From Sedimentisphaerales bacterium (GTDB lineage: Bacteria; Planctomycetota; Phycisphaerae; Sedimentisphaerales; Anaerobacaceae), in assembly GCA_016932095.1 (NCBI GenBank), contig JAFGDN010000093.1:23101-87100 (forward strand): a DNA stretch of 64,000 bases, written 5' to 3'. Every line of letters begins with the position of its first letter. Position 1 is the stretch's first letter. This document shows, one piece after another, positions 1-8,814 of this stretch. The notes under the pieces were generated by a model. That model saw only the letters and a list, made by a program, of their open reading frames with translations. It did no database searches and was not told the DNA's origin. The position numbers and the translations under genes are program-made.

Positions 1-1
1 C

Positions 2-1825
2 AACTATGCCGGCTGGCTCCAGCAGGTCCAGGTAGAGCGGGTCGAAAATCACAAAAGAAGAATCGTAGCCGATTTCAACGTCGCGGAGCAGTCAAATATG
101 GCACACCAGGAATCCGCTGTGGCGATTCAGGATGGCGACCTCATAAAGATTTTTGCCGTTTCTCCGTTTGAGCAAAACGTTGTCCGGCTGGTTGGCCACG
201 TTGGCAGGCCCGGAAAATACGAGTTAAAGCCGGGGATGTGGCTTCGAGACATACTCAAATCTTATGACACGTTGCAGCCACAGCCGGATCTGGAATATGG
301 CGAAATAGAAAGACTTGTTGAGCCGGATTTCCACCCTATAGTTATTCCGTTCAACGTTGGAAAACTGCTCGATGGAGACGAGTCTGAAAACATCGAGTTG
401 GCAAGATTTGATACAATTAGAGTCTTTCGCTGGGATGAGAGAGTCAAAAGGAGCGTTTCTGTCTCTGGCCTGGTTTTTCGGCCTGGTGACTACCGTCTTA
501 TTCCAGGTATGAAGGTAAGCGACCTGATCGATGCAGCAGGCGGTTTTATGAGGAAAGCGTATCTGAGAAGGGCAGAGGTCAGTCGCAGACACATAAGCCA
601 AAGTGGGATAGACACCGAAGAAAGTGGGGTGCAAACAGAAGAAATTGCCATCGACCTTGAAAAGGCACTCGCTGGAGTTCCTGAACACGATATTGCACTA
701 CAGGATGGCGACTCTTTATTAGTCAGGCCTATAGATGAAAGGATCAAAAGAAGCGTTTCCGTCTCTGGCTTAGTTTTTGAGCCTGGTAAATATCCTCTTA
801 CTATGGACATGAAGGTGAGCGACCTGATTGATGCGGCGGGCGGTCTTATGAAAAACGCGTATCTGAGAACCGCAGAGATTACTCGCAGACATATAAGCCA
901 GAGTGGTATGCAAACGGAAAAGATTAACATCAATCTCGAAAAAGCCCTTGCAAAAGACACGTCACAGGACATTGAACTGCAGGATTATGACTATTTGGTT
1001 GTCAGGGCTATCCCTGAACTTGAGTTTGACCGTGCAGCAACCATATCGGGGCAGGTTCGATTCCCCGGTGTGTATCCGGTAACCAAGGGCGAGAGCTTAA
1101 GCTCGCTTATCGAGCGGGCAGGCGGTTTTACTGATAAAGCATATCTCAGGGGAGCGGTCTTCACCCGTGAAAGCGCAAAAGCAATACAGAAACAGCGGCT
1201 TGATGAGCTTATAAACGAGCTTGAAGAATCAGTCCTGACCACCGCGGAGAAGGAAACAGACGCGTCTTTGGACGAGGAAACTAACCAGGCACAGGCGGCG
1301 ACAATGAGGGCCAAAAGGGAATTACTGGTAAAACTGCGTAACGCTAAAATTGACGGCAGAGTGGTTGTCAAGCTGGCGGCAGCCGAAAAGTTCAAAGGTT
1401 CGAAATACGATTTGGAGCTGGAAAAAGGCGACTCCTTACTTGTTCCAGAAATGCCGGGAATCATTAACATTGTCGGCGACGTATATAATCCAACCTCATT
1501 GTTGTATGAAAAAGACAAGACAGTGGCATACTATCTTCAAAGGGTTGGCGGGCCTACCCGCGACGCGGACTCAAAGCATATAAGCGTCATAAAGGCCGAT
1601 GGCTCGGTTGTCAGCATCGCACAGAAAAATCCAGACAGCGTTTACTGGGATTCGGAGTCGCACCAGTGGAATTTCGGGGGTTTTATGAGTATCCGGCTTA
1701 ATCCCGGCGACACAATCGTTGTGCCGCGGAAGATGGACCAGTTCCTCTGGCTTAAAACCACCAAGGACCTTACCCAAATCCTGTTCCAGGCGGCACTGAC
1801 TGCCGGTGTGATAATCGCATTGTAG
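2..1825 (+). CDS. SLBB-repeat polysaccharide export protein (5' partial)
   Basis: The reading frame is open to the left window edge, so the gene begins outside; the ATG at 98 is internal. The protein is built of successive SLBB (soluble ligand-binding beta-grasp) units, recognisable by the recurring pattern 'SGxVxxPGxYxL...LIxxAGG', about five copies plus a partial first one. It ends in a hydrophobic segment (LTQILFQAALTAGVIIAL), which suits a membrane or periplasmic anchor. SLBB proteins of the Wza/GfcE type form or gate the outer-membrane exit for exopolysaccharide. The Wzz-like gene follows after 21 bases. Two SLBB units are nearly identical at DNA level with a 300-base period (about 434 and 734). 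Family assignment is firm; the exact export role is inferred. Confidence 0.88.
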   Translation, partial: NYAGWLQQVQVERVENHKRRIVADFNVAEQSNMAHQESAVAIQDGDLIKIFAVSPFEQNVVRLVGHVGRPGKYELKPGMWLRDILKSYDTLQPQPDLEYGEIERLVEPDFHPIVIPFNVGKLLDGDESENIELARFDTIRVFRWDERVKRSVSVSGLVFRPGDYRLIPGMKVSDLIDAAGGFMRKAYLRRAEVSRRHISQSGIDTEESGVQTEEIAIDLEKALAGVPEHDIALQDGDSLLVRPIDERIKRSVSVSGLVFEPGKYPLTMDMKVSDLIDAAGGLMKNAYLRTAEITRRHISQSGMQTEKININLEKALAKDTSQDIELQDYDYLVVRAIPELEFDRAATISGQVRFPGVYPVTKGESLSSLIERAGGFTDKAYLRGAVFTRESAKAIQKQRLDELINELEESVLTTAEKETDASLDEETNQAQAATMRAKRELLVKLRNAKIDGRVVVKLAAAEKFKGSKYDLELEKGDSLLVPEMPGIINIVGDVYNPTSLLYEKDKTVAYYLQRVGGPTRDADSKHISVIKADGSVVSIAQKNPDSVYWDSESHQWNFGGFMSIRLNPGDTIVVPRKMDQFLWLKTTKDLTQILFQAALTAGVIIAL

Positions 1826-1846
1826 CTTATTTAGGAAACCTTTGTT

Positions 1847-2773
1847 ATGGATGATATGACACGTTCGCAAAGCATCGCTGGCAGGACGGCTGTCAGTGCA
1901 CCCGTAAACGCCGATGGTTCGTCAACCCAACAGGATGCTGAGGATGAAATAAATCTCGCTGATTATCTTCGCGTAATCACGAAGCACAGGCGGATGATTT
2001 TCTGGATTTGTGCAGTAACAGTTATTATTACGGCGTTCATAAGCCTGCTTTTGCCTAAAATGTATGCCGCCAGCGTTTCAGTTGTGCCGCCGATTGACAT
2101 CCTGCAAAAAGAGTCGAGTATGGCCGGCGGCCTGGGTGCAGCGAAAAGCTCTATCTTGCGAAATGCGATGGATGTCGGCGGCATATCTGATATGTATGTT
2201 GGAATCCTGCGAAGCCGAAGCGTTGTTGATGCTATTATTGAGAGTTTTGATTTAGGTAAGGTTTACAAGGTCAAACACGGTTTTTCTGCTATCAGGCGAA
2301 TTCTGAAAAGCAGAACGTTCATTAAGGTTGGCGACGAGGGCATTGTTACCATCACGGTCGAAGACAGAGACCCTTGCCAGGCGGCGTCTATGGCCAACGC
2401 CTACGTCGAAGAATTGGACAGGCAGAACAAGCGGCTCTTTGTCGGCCAGGCCGTAAGCAAAAAGGTATTTCTCGAAAACAGACTCAGAGAAATTGAACAG
2501 GAGCTTAGCCGAATCGACAACCTTCTCAGCAGAGACGCCAAAATCAAGGAGATGCTCTTTGAGCTTCTCACTCGCGAATACGAAATCGCCAAAATCGAAG
2601 AAGCCAAGACTATGCCGACGATTCAGGTTCTTGACAAGGCCGTTGTGCCTGAGAATAAATGCAAACCCAGAAGAAAGCAGATGATAATAACAGCCGGAGC
2701 GGCGGGCTTTTTCTTTTCGGTGGCGGCGGCGTTTATAAGCGAGCGTTTCTGCCGGTCGGCCCCGCTTAAATGA
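1847..2773 (+). CDS. Wzz/GumC-type polysaccharide chain-length determinant
   Basis: This 308-residue protein has the classical Wzz layout: a short cytosolic N-terminus, a transmembrane helix near residues 44-66 that ends in a Pro-Lys-Met motif, a periplasmic region with a coiled coil (about 200-255), and a second transmembrane helix near 280-300. It lacks the C-terminal tyrosine-kinase domain found in some relatives. Such proteins control polymer length together with a Wzy polymerase, and one is encoded at 6697. The stop codon overlaps the next start (ATGA-type overlap), so the genes are probably translationally coupled. Confidence 0.85.
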   Translation: MDDMTRSQSIAGRTAVSAPVNADGSSTQQDAEDEINLADYLRVITKHRRMIFWICAVTVIITAFISLLLPKMYAASVSVVPPIDILQKESSMAGGLGAAKSSILRNAMDVGGISDMYVGILRSRSVVDAIIESFDLGKVYKVKHGFSAIRRILKSRTFIKVGDEGIVTITVEDRDPCQAASMANAYVEELDRQNKRLFVGQAVSKKVFLENRLREIEQELSRIDNLLSRDAKIKEMLFELLTREYEIAKIEEAKTMPTIQVLDKAVVPENKCKPRRKQMIITAGAAGFFFSVAAAFISERFCRSAPLK

Positions 2774-3606
2774 CTACGGATATAATGCAGCTTAAGAATA
2801 AGGCAGCGGTGCTGATTGCCTCCTGCGATAAATACTCGGATTTATGGGGGCCGTTTTTTACACTGTTTCATCGTTTTTGGAGGGATTGTCCGCTCGACAT
2901 TTATTTCTTAAGCAATAAGTTCGGTGTTGATACCCAGGTAGTCAAAAATATCCTGGTGGGCGAAGATGTTTCCTGGTCGGATAACCTCCTGAAGGGGATT
3001 GGCCGGATTGAGCAGGAGTATGTGCTTTTATTTCTCGACGACTTGTTTTTATATGACTACGCGGACACAAATGGATTTCTTGAGGTCCTTGACTGGATTT
3101 TGGAATACAGGCCGGCCTGCGTCAGAATGAACCGCTACGTGGACAATTTCATCGGCTCGCAGGGGCCCGACAAATCCTTTAGTTCTCTGGTCGGTGTCAT
3201 CTCGAAGGGATTGCCTTACAGGGTTTCCAGCGTTTTAACGTTTTGGCGTGCGGATATATTGCGGGACATATTGCGCGGCGGCGAGAGTATCTGGGAATTT
3301 GAGATTTATGGCACCCAAAGGGCTGATGCCCGGGATGGTTTTTATTCGGTGTTAAGAAATTATTTCCCGGTGATTAACGGGGTAATCGGCGGCAAATGGC
3401 GGTCGGCGGCCGTTAAAAAACTTGAATGGCTCGGCGTTGAAATTGATAGGGGCAGGAGACAAAAGATGACGCCGGGCCAGACGGCGATGTTGTATCTTAA
3501 AGCAAAACGGTCGCTGCTGTTGAACTTTTTCGCACCAAAGCACAGAAGGAAAATAAAGGATTTTTTTTCGGGCGGCAGGCCGATTGCCGGCGGTCTTAAG
3601 CGATGA
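2770..3606 (+). CDS. Putative glycosyltransferase-like protein of polysaccharide cluster
   Basis: The 278-residue soluble protein begins with a beta-strand rich stretch (AAVLIASCDKYSDLWGPF) and has an acidic motif LFLDDLFLYDY near residue 80 that could be the DxD-like metal/nucleotide-sugar site of a GT-A enzyme. Similar proteins occur in capsule and lipopolysaccharide loci, usually annotated only as hypothetical or as glycosyltransferase. It overlaps the Wzz-like gene by 4 bases and the flippase gene by 4 bases. The function is inferred from the motif and the neighbours, not established. Confidence 0.6.
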   Translation: MTTDIMQLKNKAAVLIASCDKYSDLWGPFFTLFHRFWRDCPLDIYFLSNKFGVDTQVVKNILVGEDVSWSDNLLKGIGRIEQEYVLLFLDDLFLYDYADTNGFLEVLDWILEYRPACVRMNRYVDNFIGSQGPDKSFSSLVGVISKGLPYRVSSVLTFWRADILRDILRGGESIWEFEIYGTQRADARDGFYSVLRNYFPVINGVIGGKWRSAAVKKLEWLGVEIDRGRRQKMTPGQTAMLYLKAKRSLLLNFFAPKHRRKIKDFFSGGRPIAGGLKR

Positions 3607-5153
3607 TTAAGGGCAATAGAGAGATAATCAAATCATCGGTATTTGTATCCCTGATTACGGCAGTCGGCCTGATTATCGGATTTTTCAGCCAGGTACTTAT
3701 CGCATATTACTTCGGGACGTCAAGGGAATTGGACAGATTCTTTGTGGCGTATGCTTTTCCTGCCATTTTCAGCGGTATGGCGGGGGCGGTTTTCAGCTCC
3801 TGTCTGATACCGGTTGTTACTCCGATTAAAAACGAGCCCGAGGCGTTAAAAAAGGCCGTCTCAATGGCGTTTTTTTTTGCGTTGGCGGTCTCGTCGTGTA
3901 TGGCGTTGTTCGGGTTTCTTGGACGCGAATTTATTCTAAAAGCCACGACGAATCTTTCCCGTCAGGATTTGGAGAAAACCGTCACGCTGGGCGGACTGGT
4001 ATGGATGATTGTAGGGATTACTATTTTGACCAGCTTTATAAGCTCCGTTTATCAGCTTACCAAAAGCTTCTGTTTACCGGCCGTGATGTTTTTGCTCCCG
4101 ACGACGGGCAGGATACTGGGCACTGTGATTTTCGCAAATAAGCTCGGCATTATGGCATTGATACTGGGAGAGATGGTTTTCAGCATTTTATCACTTTTGA
4201 TAATGCTGCCGATTATTTTTAAGTATGTGTCCTTTCCTTTTAGAATCGAATTTGGCAACATCTACACAATCCACTTTATCAAGGCAATAATTCCCGTGGG
4301 GATTTCATTGGTCCCATTTACGATTCTGCCGTCTATTGATGTTTTTTGGGCGTCCCGTCTTGCTGCGGGAAGTATATCGTATATAGGTTATTCCACGAGA
4401 ATAGTGGTCGCGCTGGGTTGTTTGGTGATAAATGGTGTTTATATGGTGATTCTGCCGTATCTGTCAGAGGATATAAGCAATAACAAAAAAGATGAATTTA
4501 TATCGAGATTAAGTGCTTCCATACAGGCGGTGTTGATCATTTTCATCCCGATAGCGATTTTTTGTTCTTTCTTCAGGTATGATTTCATCAGCGTTTTGTT
4601 CAAAAGAGGCGAGTTTACGGAAGAGTCGGTCAAATCTGTGGGTTTATTACTTCCGCTTTACTTGTTTGGATTGGTCGGAATGGGGCCGACTACTCTTATC
4701 AGCAGGGCTTACTGTGCGAAAAAGCAGTTCGCGAAATTTGGCATCATAAGTATTGTTTTTATCGTGATATACTTTGTGCTGGCTGGTATTTTATCACATT
4801 ACTTCTCGTATATAGGCATAGGATTTGCATATCTGATATATTGGTTTTCGTTGTTTGCCGTGAGCACTTTATTTCTGGAAAGCAAAATTCTATCGTCTTT
4901 TTTTTTCACAAATTTATTAAAAGTTTCCCTTTATGCAATTGTCAGCGTCACGCTAAGTTATTTTATAGTTATTCGATTGCTCTCTGGTTGTGTATTTGTC
5001 GGATTGATTGTTGGTTTTGTCGGCGCAGGCCTAACTTTTACAGCGATGTGTTATTTCTTTAAAGTGCCGCAGGTTGTCTCGCTTACTAAGTATGCCTATG
5101 ACCTGTCATTTCGGAGAATTATTTATGCTCTACGGTGTATTAGAGAATCATAA
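3603..5153 (+). CDS. MurJ/MviN-family lipid-linked oligosaccharide flippase
   Basis: The 516-residue protein is almost entirely hydrophobic, with about 14 predicted transmembrane helices. It carries MurJ-family features: the N-terminal 'GFFSQVLIAYYFGTSRELDRFFVAYAF' type segment (first helices) and the 'LFKRGEFTEESV' loop near residue 340. In this operon it most likely flips the undecaprenyl-linked repeat unit across the inner membrane, taking the place of a Wzx protein; a role in lipid II export cannot be excluded. It overlaps the previous gene by 4 bases, and its stop codon lies close to the outer arm of a nested inverted repeat. Confidence 0.8.
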   Translation: MIKGNREIIKSSVFVSLITAVGLIIGFFSQVLIAYYFGTSRELDRFFVAYAFPAIFSGMAGAVFSSCLIPVVTPIKNEPEALKKAVSMAFFFALAVSSCMALFGFLGREFILKATTNLSRQDLEKTVTLGGLVWMIVGITILTSFISSVYQLTKSFCLPAVMFLLPTTGRILGTVIFANKLGIMALILGEMVFSILSLLIMLPIIFKYVSFPFRIEFGNIYTIHFIKAIIPVGISLVPFTILPSIDVFWASRLAAGSISYIGYSTRIVVALGCLVINGVYMVILPYLSEDISNNKKDEFISRLSASIQAVLIIFIPIAIFCSFFRYDFISVLFKRGEFTEESVKSVGLLLPLYLFGLVGMGPTTLISRAYCAKKQFAKFGIISIVFIVIYFVLAGILSHYFSYIGIGFAYLIYWFSLFAVSTLFLESKILSSFFFTNLLKVSLYAIVSVTLSYFIVIRLLSGCVFVGLIVGFVGAGLTFTAMCYFFKVPQVVSLTKYAYDLSFRRIIYALRCIRES

Positions 5154-5246
5154 TTCATTAATTTACGGTTTCGGGTGTATTGCTTCGGCTTCGTCGGGGC
5201 CTTCGCCTCAGCAATACACTATTGGAAAAACGGATAATTCTCTAAT
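5139..5246. repeat. Nested inverted repeat after the flippase gene
   Basis: Two perfect inverted pairs are nested: outer arms ATTAGAGAAT (5139-5148) and ATTCTCTAAT (5237-5246), inner arms GTGTATTGC (5175-5183) and GCAATACAC (5211-5219). The inner loop is GC-rich. There is no T tract after it, so it is not a normal intrinsic terminator. It may be an mRNA-stabilising structure or a small mobile repeat. Confidence 0.55.
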
Positions 5247-5278
5247 CGCATGTGGTACATAATTAGGGGTCAGAACAG

Positions 5279-5812
5279 ATGTCTTCGAGAAAATTAAATG
5301 TTGGTTGCGGGAAAGATATTAAAGAAGGATGGATAAATCTTGACCTAGTAGCGCTGCCGGGAGTCGACGTGGTTTGCGATATCGAGAGAACTCCCCTGCC
5401 TTTCGCGAATGAACAGTTTGATGAGATTCTTTGTAAGGATGTACTGGAACATGTAGAGTACATTCCTGTTCTCAGTGAGCTGCACAGAATACTGAAAGTA
5501 GGGGGCAGATTAAAAATCAGGGTGCCGCATTTTACATCAAGGGCAAGTTTTGCAGATCCCACTCATAAAAAGATCTTCACCTTCAGGACCTTTCAATTCT
5601 TTGTGAAAAACTCGGAAAAAGGATATTATTTTAACTACCATTTTGAGAAGATTTCTTGTATTAAAATCGCATTTCGGAAGGGTGTTCTTTGTTACAATTA
5701 TCTTGTCGAGCCTGTTGTCAACTTATGCATTAAAATGATGGCTTTCTACGAGGCCACTGCTTTTTCAAGAATATTCCCGGCTGATAATATCTATGTAGAG
5801 TTTGTGAAGTAA
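5279..5812 (+). CDS. Class I SAM-dependent methyltransferase
   Basis: The 177-residue protein has the Methyltransf_11 core: motif I KLNVGCGKDIKEGWINLDL at residues 5-23, the acidic post-I strand, CKDVLEHV near residue 57 and the GGRLKIRVPHF strand near residue 77. The start is supported by AGGGGT about nine bases before the ATG. It probably methylates a sugar or lipid-linked intermediate of the surface polymer, but the substrate cannot be read from sequence. The surrounding stretch 5100-6700 looks more AT-rich than the rest of the locus. Confidence 0.75.
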   Translation: MSSRKLNVGCGKDIKEGWINLDLVALPGVDVVCDIERTPLPFANEQFDEILCKDVLEHVEYIPVLSELHRILKVGGRLKIRVPHFTSRASFADPTHKKIFTFRTFQFFVKNSEKGYYFNYHFEKISCIKIAFRKGVLCYNYLVEPVVNLCIKMMAFYEATAFSRIFPADNIYVEFVK

Positions 5813-5856
5813 TTTATTTATGCTGTGTTTAGCCTGGCGACAGGAGTATTAGCTAA

Positions 5857-6704
5857 ATGTCTAATAATTTTCTCAGAGCCATTCTCAAACCGATACTGAG
5901 TAGGAGAGTTATTCAACCGATTTTCGAAAAAGCACATTTATTTGCTCTGGCCGCGATGAACTTTGGTATCGGAGAAGTTGATGAGAGCGGAGAATCTTTT
6001 GTGGCAGGATATGTTCGGAGAAGACTACAAAATAATCCAAGTCCCCCGTAATTTTTGACGTCGGAGCCAACGTGGGCAATTGGAGTTTGCAGTGCATCAA
6101 ACAATTTCAGAGAAGTGTTCGTTTGTACGCATTTGAGCCATCCAAACATACGTTCGACCAGCTTGCCGAAAATCTCTCGGCTGCAAATGGACACCTAATG
6201 GGTAAGGTTGTTTTTCCGTTCAATATAGGATTATCTGATGTTGCCCAGACCAAGATGTTATACTATGACAGAGAACTTTCGGGTCTTGCCTCTGTATATA
6301 AGAGGAACCTCGCTCACTTCACCAAGAGTATGGACTGTCAAGAACAGGTCTCGCTTGTTACCTTGGATGACTTCTGCCGGCAGCAGCGTATCGAAAGAAT
6401 TAACTTTTTAAAACTGGACACGGAGGGGCACGAGCTTAATATACTTAAAGGGGCCCAAAAACTCATCGAGGCCTCTGCTATTGACTTTATCCAATTCGAG
6501 TTTGGCGGTTGCAACATCGACTATAAAACTTACTTCCAGGATTTCTTCTATTGCCTGGCTCCCAAATACAAAATATACAGAGTATGCAGGGATGGCTTGC
6601 GGTACATTACTTCCTACAAGGAACAATACGAGATTTTTATCACAGTGAACTATTTGGCAGAAATTCGAGAACCTTCTGTGCCTGAACAGGCGGTTCTTGA
6701 CTAA
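5857..6704 (+). pseudogene. FkbM-family methyltransferase, frameshifted
   Basis: Two adjacent reading frames together make one FkbM methyltransferase. The first (5857-6051) gives the N-terminal region and stops just after NNPSPP. The second frame, entered at 6048, gives VIFDVGANVGNWS (motif I) and continues with FEPSKHTFDQL and LDTEGHELNILKGA to the stop at 6704. The break lies at a run of five C (6043-6047); one more C would restore the frame exactly. The intact paralogue at 15820-16650 aligns across the junction (VPLVCFDVGANVGDWS). It may be a true inactivating deletion or a homopolymer sequencing error. FkbM enzymes O-methylate sugars. Confidence 0.75.
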
Positions 6705-8202
6705 TGTTATCACTTTAAATCGTAGTATGGATAATAAAATTAGTGTAAGCGGTTCTGGCCGATACGATGCGAAGTGCTTATCACCCCAAAGTATGCTGAC
6801 GGGCAGCTTGCTTTCTCTCGCTAACTCAGTATTTATTATTTCTGTTGCTGTCAGGGCGTTGCAACCCGGAACGATATTTACTTCGTATTTCATTATTGTC
6901 TCTATGGCGGTAAGCATAGCGATTTTGTTCTTTTTGAACTACATAATCTTCAGGACATACTTCAATTTGCTGAACGTTTTTATGGCGGCGTTTTTTGTCT
7001 TTTACGCAGTTCATGCTATTACCGTAATCAACGGCACGGCGATAATGACGATATTACCCAGATGGAATTTTGATGTAATGAATTATTCACTGATTGTTTC
7101 CTATTTTGCCCTGGTCGCCGCTATGAACGGATACGTTTTCTCGTCGGGTGATTCTCTCATAAGATTTTTCCAGAGGCGTAAAGCAAGGACCATCAACCAG
7201 AAGAAGCTCAAGGTTGCGATTTTAGTGTTGATTATAACATCTATGGTGTTCTTTTATCTCTTTTCCAAATCTTTGGGCGGCATAATTAGTGCTCTTCATA
7301 ATATGGGAATGTTGCGGATATCGAAAGAGTTTTTGGGTAAAGGGCTTTATTACATTCCGATGGTTATTCTGGGGACCGTGAGCACGTTTTTAACATTTGG
7401 CTTGAAAAAGAACAGCAAAATTTGGCTTGCCGTTACGCTTTTATACGGCCTTCTGGCGACCTTCGTGTCGGCGTTTCGCTATACTATCGCAATTTTACTT
7501 TGCGGAGTTCTTGTTATTCAGCATTTACGCAGGCCGTTTAAGCTCAGGGTAAAGTATCTGCTAATGGGATTCCTGGCGTTTATTCTCATAGGCCCTTTGC
7601 CTTTTGCGTTCCGGGGTAAATACGGCCAAATAAAATTTACTTCGCTCGGCGAGCAGATTAAATACGCCGTTTCCTACGCCTCGGCTTTTCGGGTATCAAT
7701 GGTATGCGACGTGCTGTTGCACGGAAATTCCATCCTTGCGGTTATGGCCATTACGTCAAAAATGTCCGACGCGGGTCAATACCAGTATGGTTATTACTCA
7801 ATTTCGTCGCTGGCGGGTTTGATTCCGAGAGCGGTCTGGCCCGGAAGGCCTACTATCGGCGCGAAGTTGATCAATAATTATTTTTGGCCCGGCAAAATCA
7901 CGGATACCGGCTCTCCGACCGTTTCCAGTGTCGGGGAGGCATATTGGGAGGGCGGCATCGCGGGCGTGGGAATCGTGTTTTTTGCCCTCGGCGGCCTTTT
8001 CAAGTTTCTTGAACAATTCCGGGTAAAGGCCGCGTCAAATCTGTGGGTGGCCTCGGCATACGCGCTGACTCTTTGGTTTGGTTCGATTTATTCTCACGAG
8101 GCGTTTTTGGGCACTCTGGCTACGTCGCTGTTATACGGAGTTGTCTTATTTGTCGTATATAAACTGACCACCAGTCCTGTCAAGACCGTCAGGCAGCGTT
8201 AG
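6697..8202 (+). CDS. Wzy-like oligosaccharide repeat-unit polymerase
   Basis: The 501-residue protein has about 12 hydrophobic helices and, near its C-terminus, the motif region IPRAVWPGRPTIGAKLIN followed by SVGEAYWEGGIAGVGI, typical of Wzy-like O-antigen/oligosaccharide polymerases. These join lipid-linked repeat units in the periplasm. The start is uncertain: the TTG at 6697 overlaps the preceding stop and would give coupling, whereas the ATG at 6727 lacks a visible Shine-Dalgarno sequence. Its partners are the Wzz-like protein at 1847 and the flippase at 3603. Confidence 0.78.
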   Translation: MTNVITLNRSMDNKISVSGSGRYDAKCLSPQSMLTGSLLSLANSVFIISVAVRALQPGTIFTSYFIIVSMAVSIAILFFLNYIIFRTYFNLLNVFMAAFFVFYAVHAITVINGTAIMTILPRWNFDVMNYSLIVSYFALVAAMNGYVFSSGDSLIRFFQRRKARTINQKKLKVAILVLIITSMVFFYLFSKSLGGIISALHNMGMLRISKEFLGKGLYYIPMVILGTVSTFLTFGLKKNSKIWLAVTLLYGLLATFVSAFRYTIAILLCGVLVIQHLRRPFKLRVKYLLMGFLAFILIGPLPFAFRGKYGQIKFTSLGEQIKYAVSYASAFRVSMVCDVLLHGNSILAVMAITSKMSDAGQYQYGYYSISSLAGLIPRAVWPGRPTIGAKLINNYFWPGKITDTGSPTVSSVGEAYWEGGIAGVGIVFFALGGLFKFLEQFRVKAASNLWVASAYALTLWFGSIYSHEAFLGTLATSLLYGVVLFVVYKLTTSPVKTVRQR

Positions 8203-8230
8203 AAGAAATAAGCTGTAAAGGATAAATAAA

Positions 8231-8683
8231 ATGGCGGAAACGTTAGGTTCTCTGTGCGATAAACTTACCATTGTAAACCTCAAGATATGGCATAGCGACG
8301 ACGGGGCCAAACTTTCGAGTTTGTTAAAACAGTCAGCGGCGATTCAGGAAGAGCTGAATGAATACGTGGAAGATGCTCTTAAGGGCAATATCTCACAGGA
8401 CAAACTGACTTTCGCCTCAAATAAAATTTACAGCGGCAAAGACATTGAGATTGATGAAATCGAAGGGTCAATCGGCGCCATTTTTTCGAAACTTGCCGAG
8501 GTAAACTGTGAATTGTGGCACCAGCAGGAGAAGGTATTTGAATTTGAAAAAGTGCCCGTTGAGCAAAAAGACAGGGTAGTGAAAGGCCTGGCTCTTTTAA
8601 ATCTCAAAAGAACCAGATGTATCGACTTAATAGACAGGCGATTCGCCGATAAGGTCAGAGAAAAGCGCGTCCAGTTCAGTTAA
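8231..8683 (+). CDS. Conserved protein of unknown function (polysaccharide cluster)
   Basis: The 150-residue, mainly helical protein begins LGSLCDKLTIVNLKIWH and has a second, similar helix around SKLAEVNCELWHQQEKV, so an internal repeat of a helix ending in a Trp-His pair is visible. It has no signal peptide or membrane segment. Short helical proteins with the LxDKLTIxxLKxWH start occur in surface-polysaccharide loci next to GT9-like genes, as here (8815), but I do not recognise a proven function. The start is preceded by a weak AAGGA. Confidence 0.6.
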   Translation: MAETLGSLCDKLTIVNLKIWHSDDGAKLSSLLKQSAAIQEELNEYVEDALKGNISQDKLTFASNKIYSGKDIEIDEIEGSIGAIFSKLAEVNCELWHQQEKVFEFEKVPVEQKDRVVKGLALLNLKRTRCIDLIDRRFADKVREKRVQFS

Positions 8684-8814
8684 ATATGCAAATACGGGGA
8701 TTTGTGGCGCCCCCTGACATTGAAAATAAATTAAAAGGGCAGGGAAATGCAATCGTCTGCCATGACAATTATTAGAGGTTGCCTTGATTTTTGATTTCTG
8801 CGACAGGGGGACCG

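Noticed and set aside
6043..6047. Programmed -1 frameshift in the FkbM gene
   Set aside because: The C run is short and no heptamer slippery pattern or strong downstream hairpin is evident; mutation or sequencing error is simpler.
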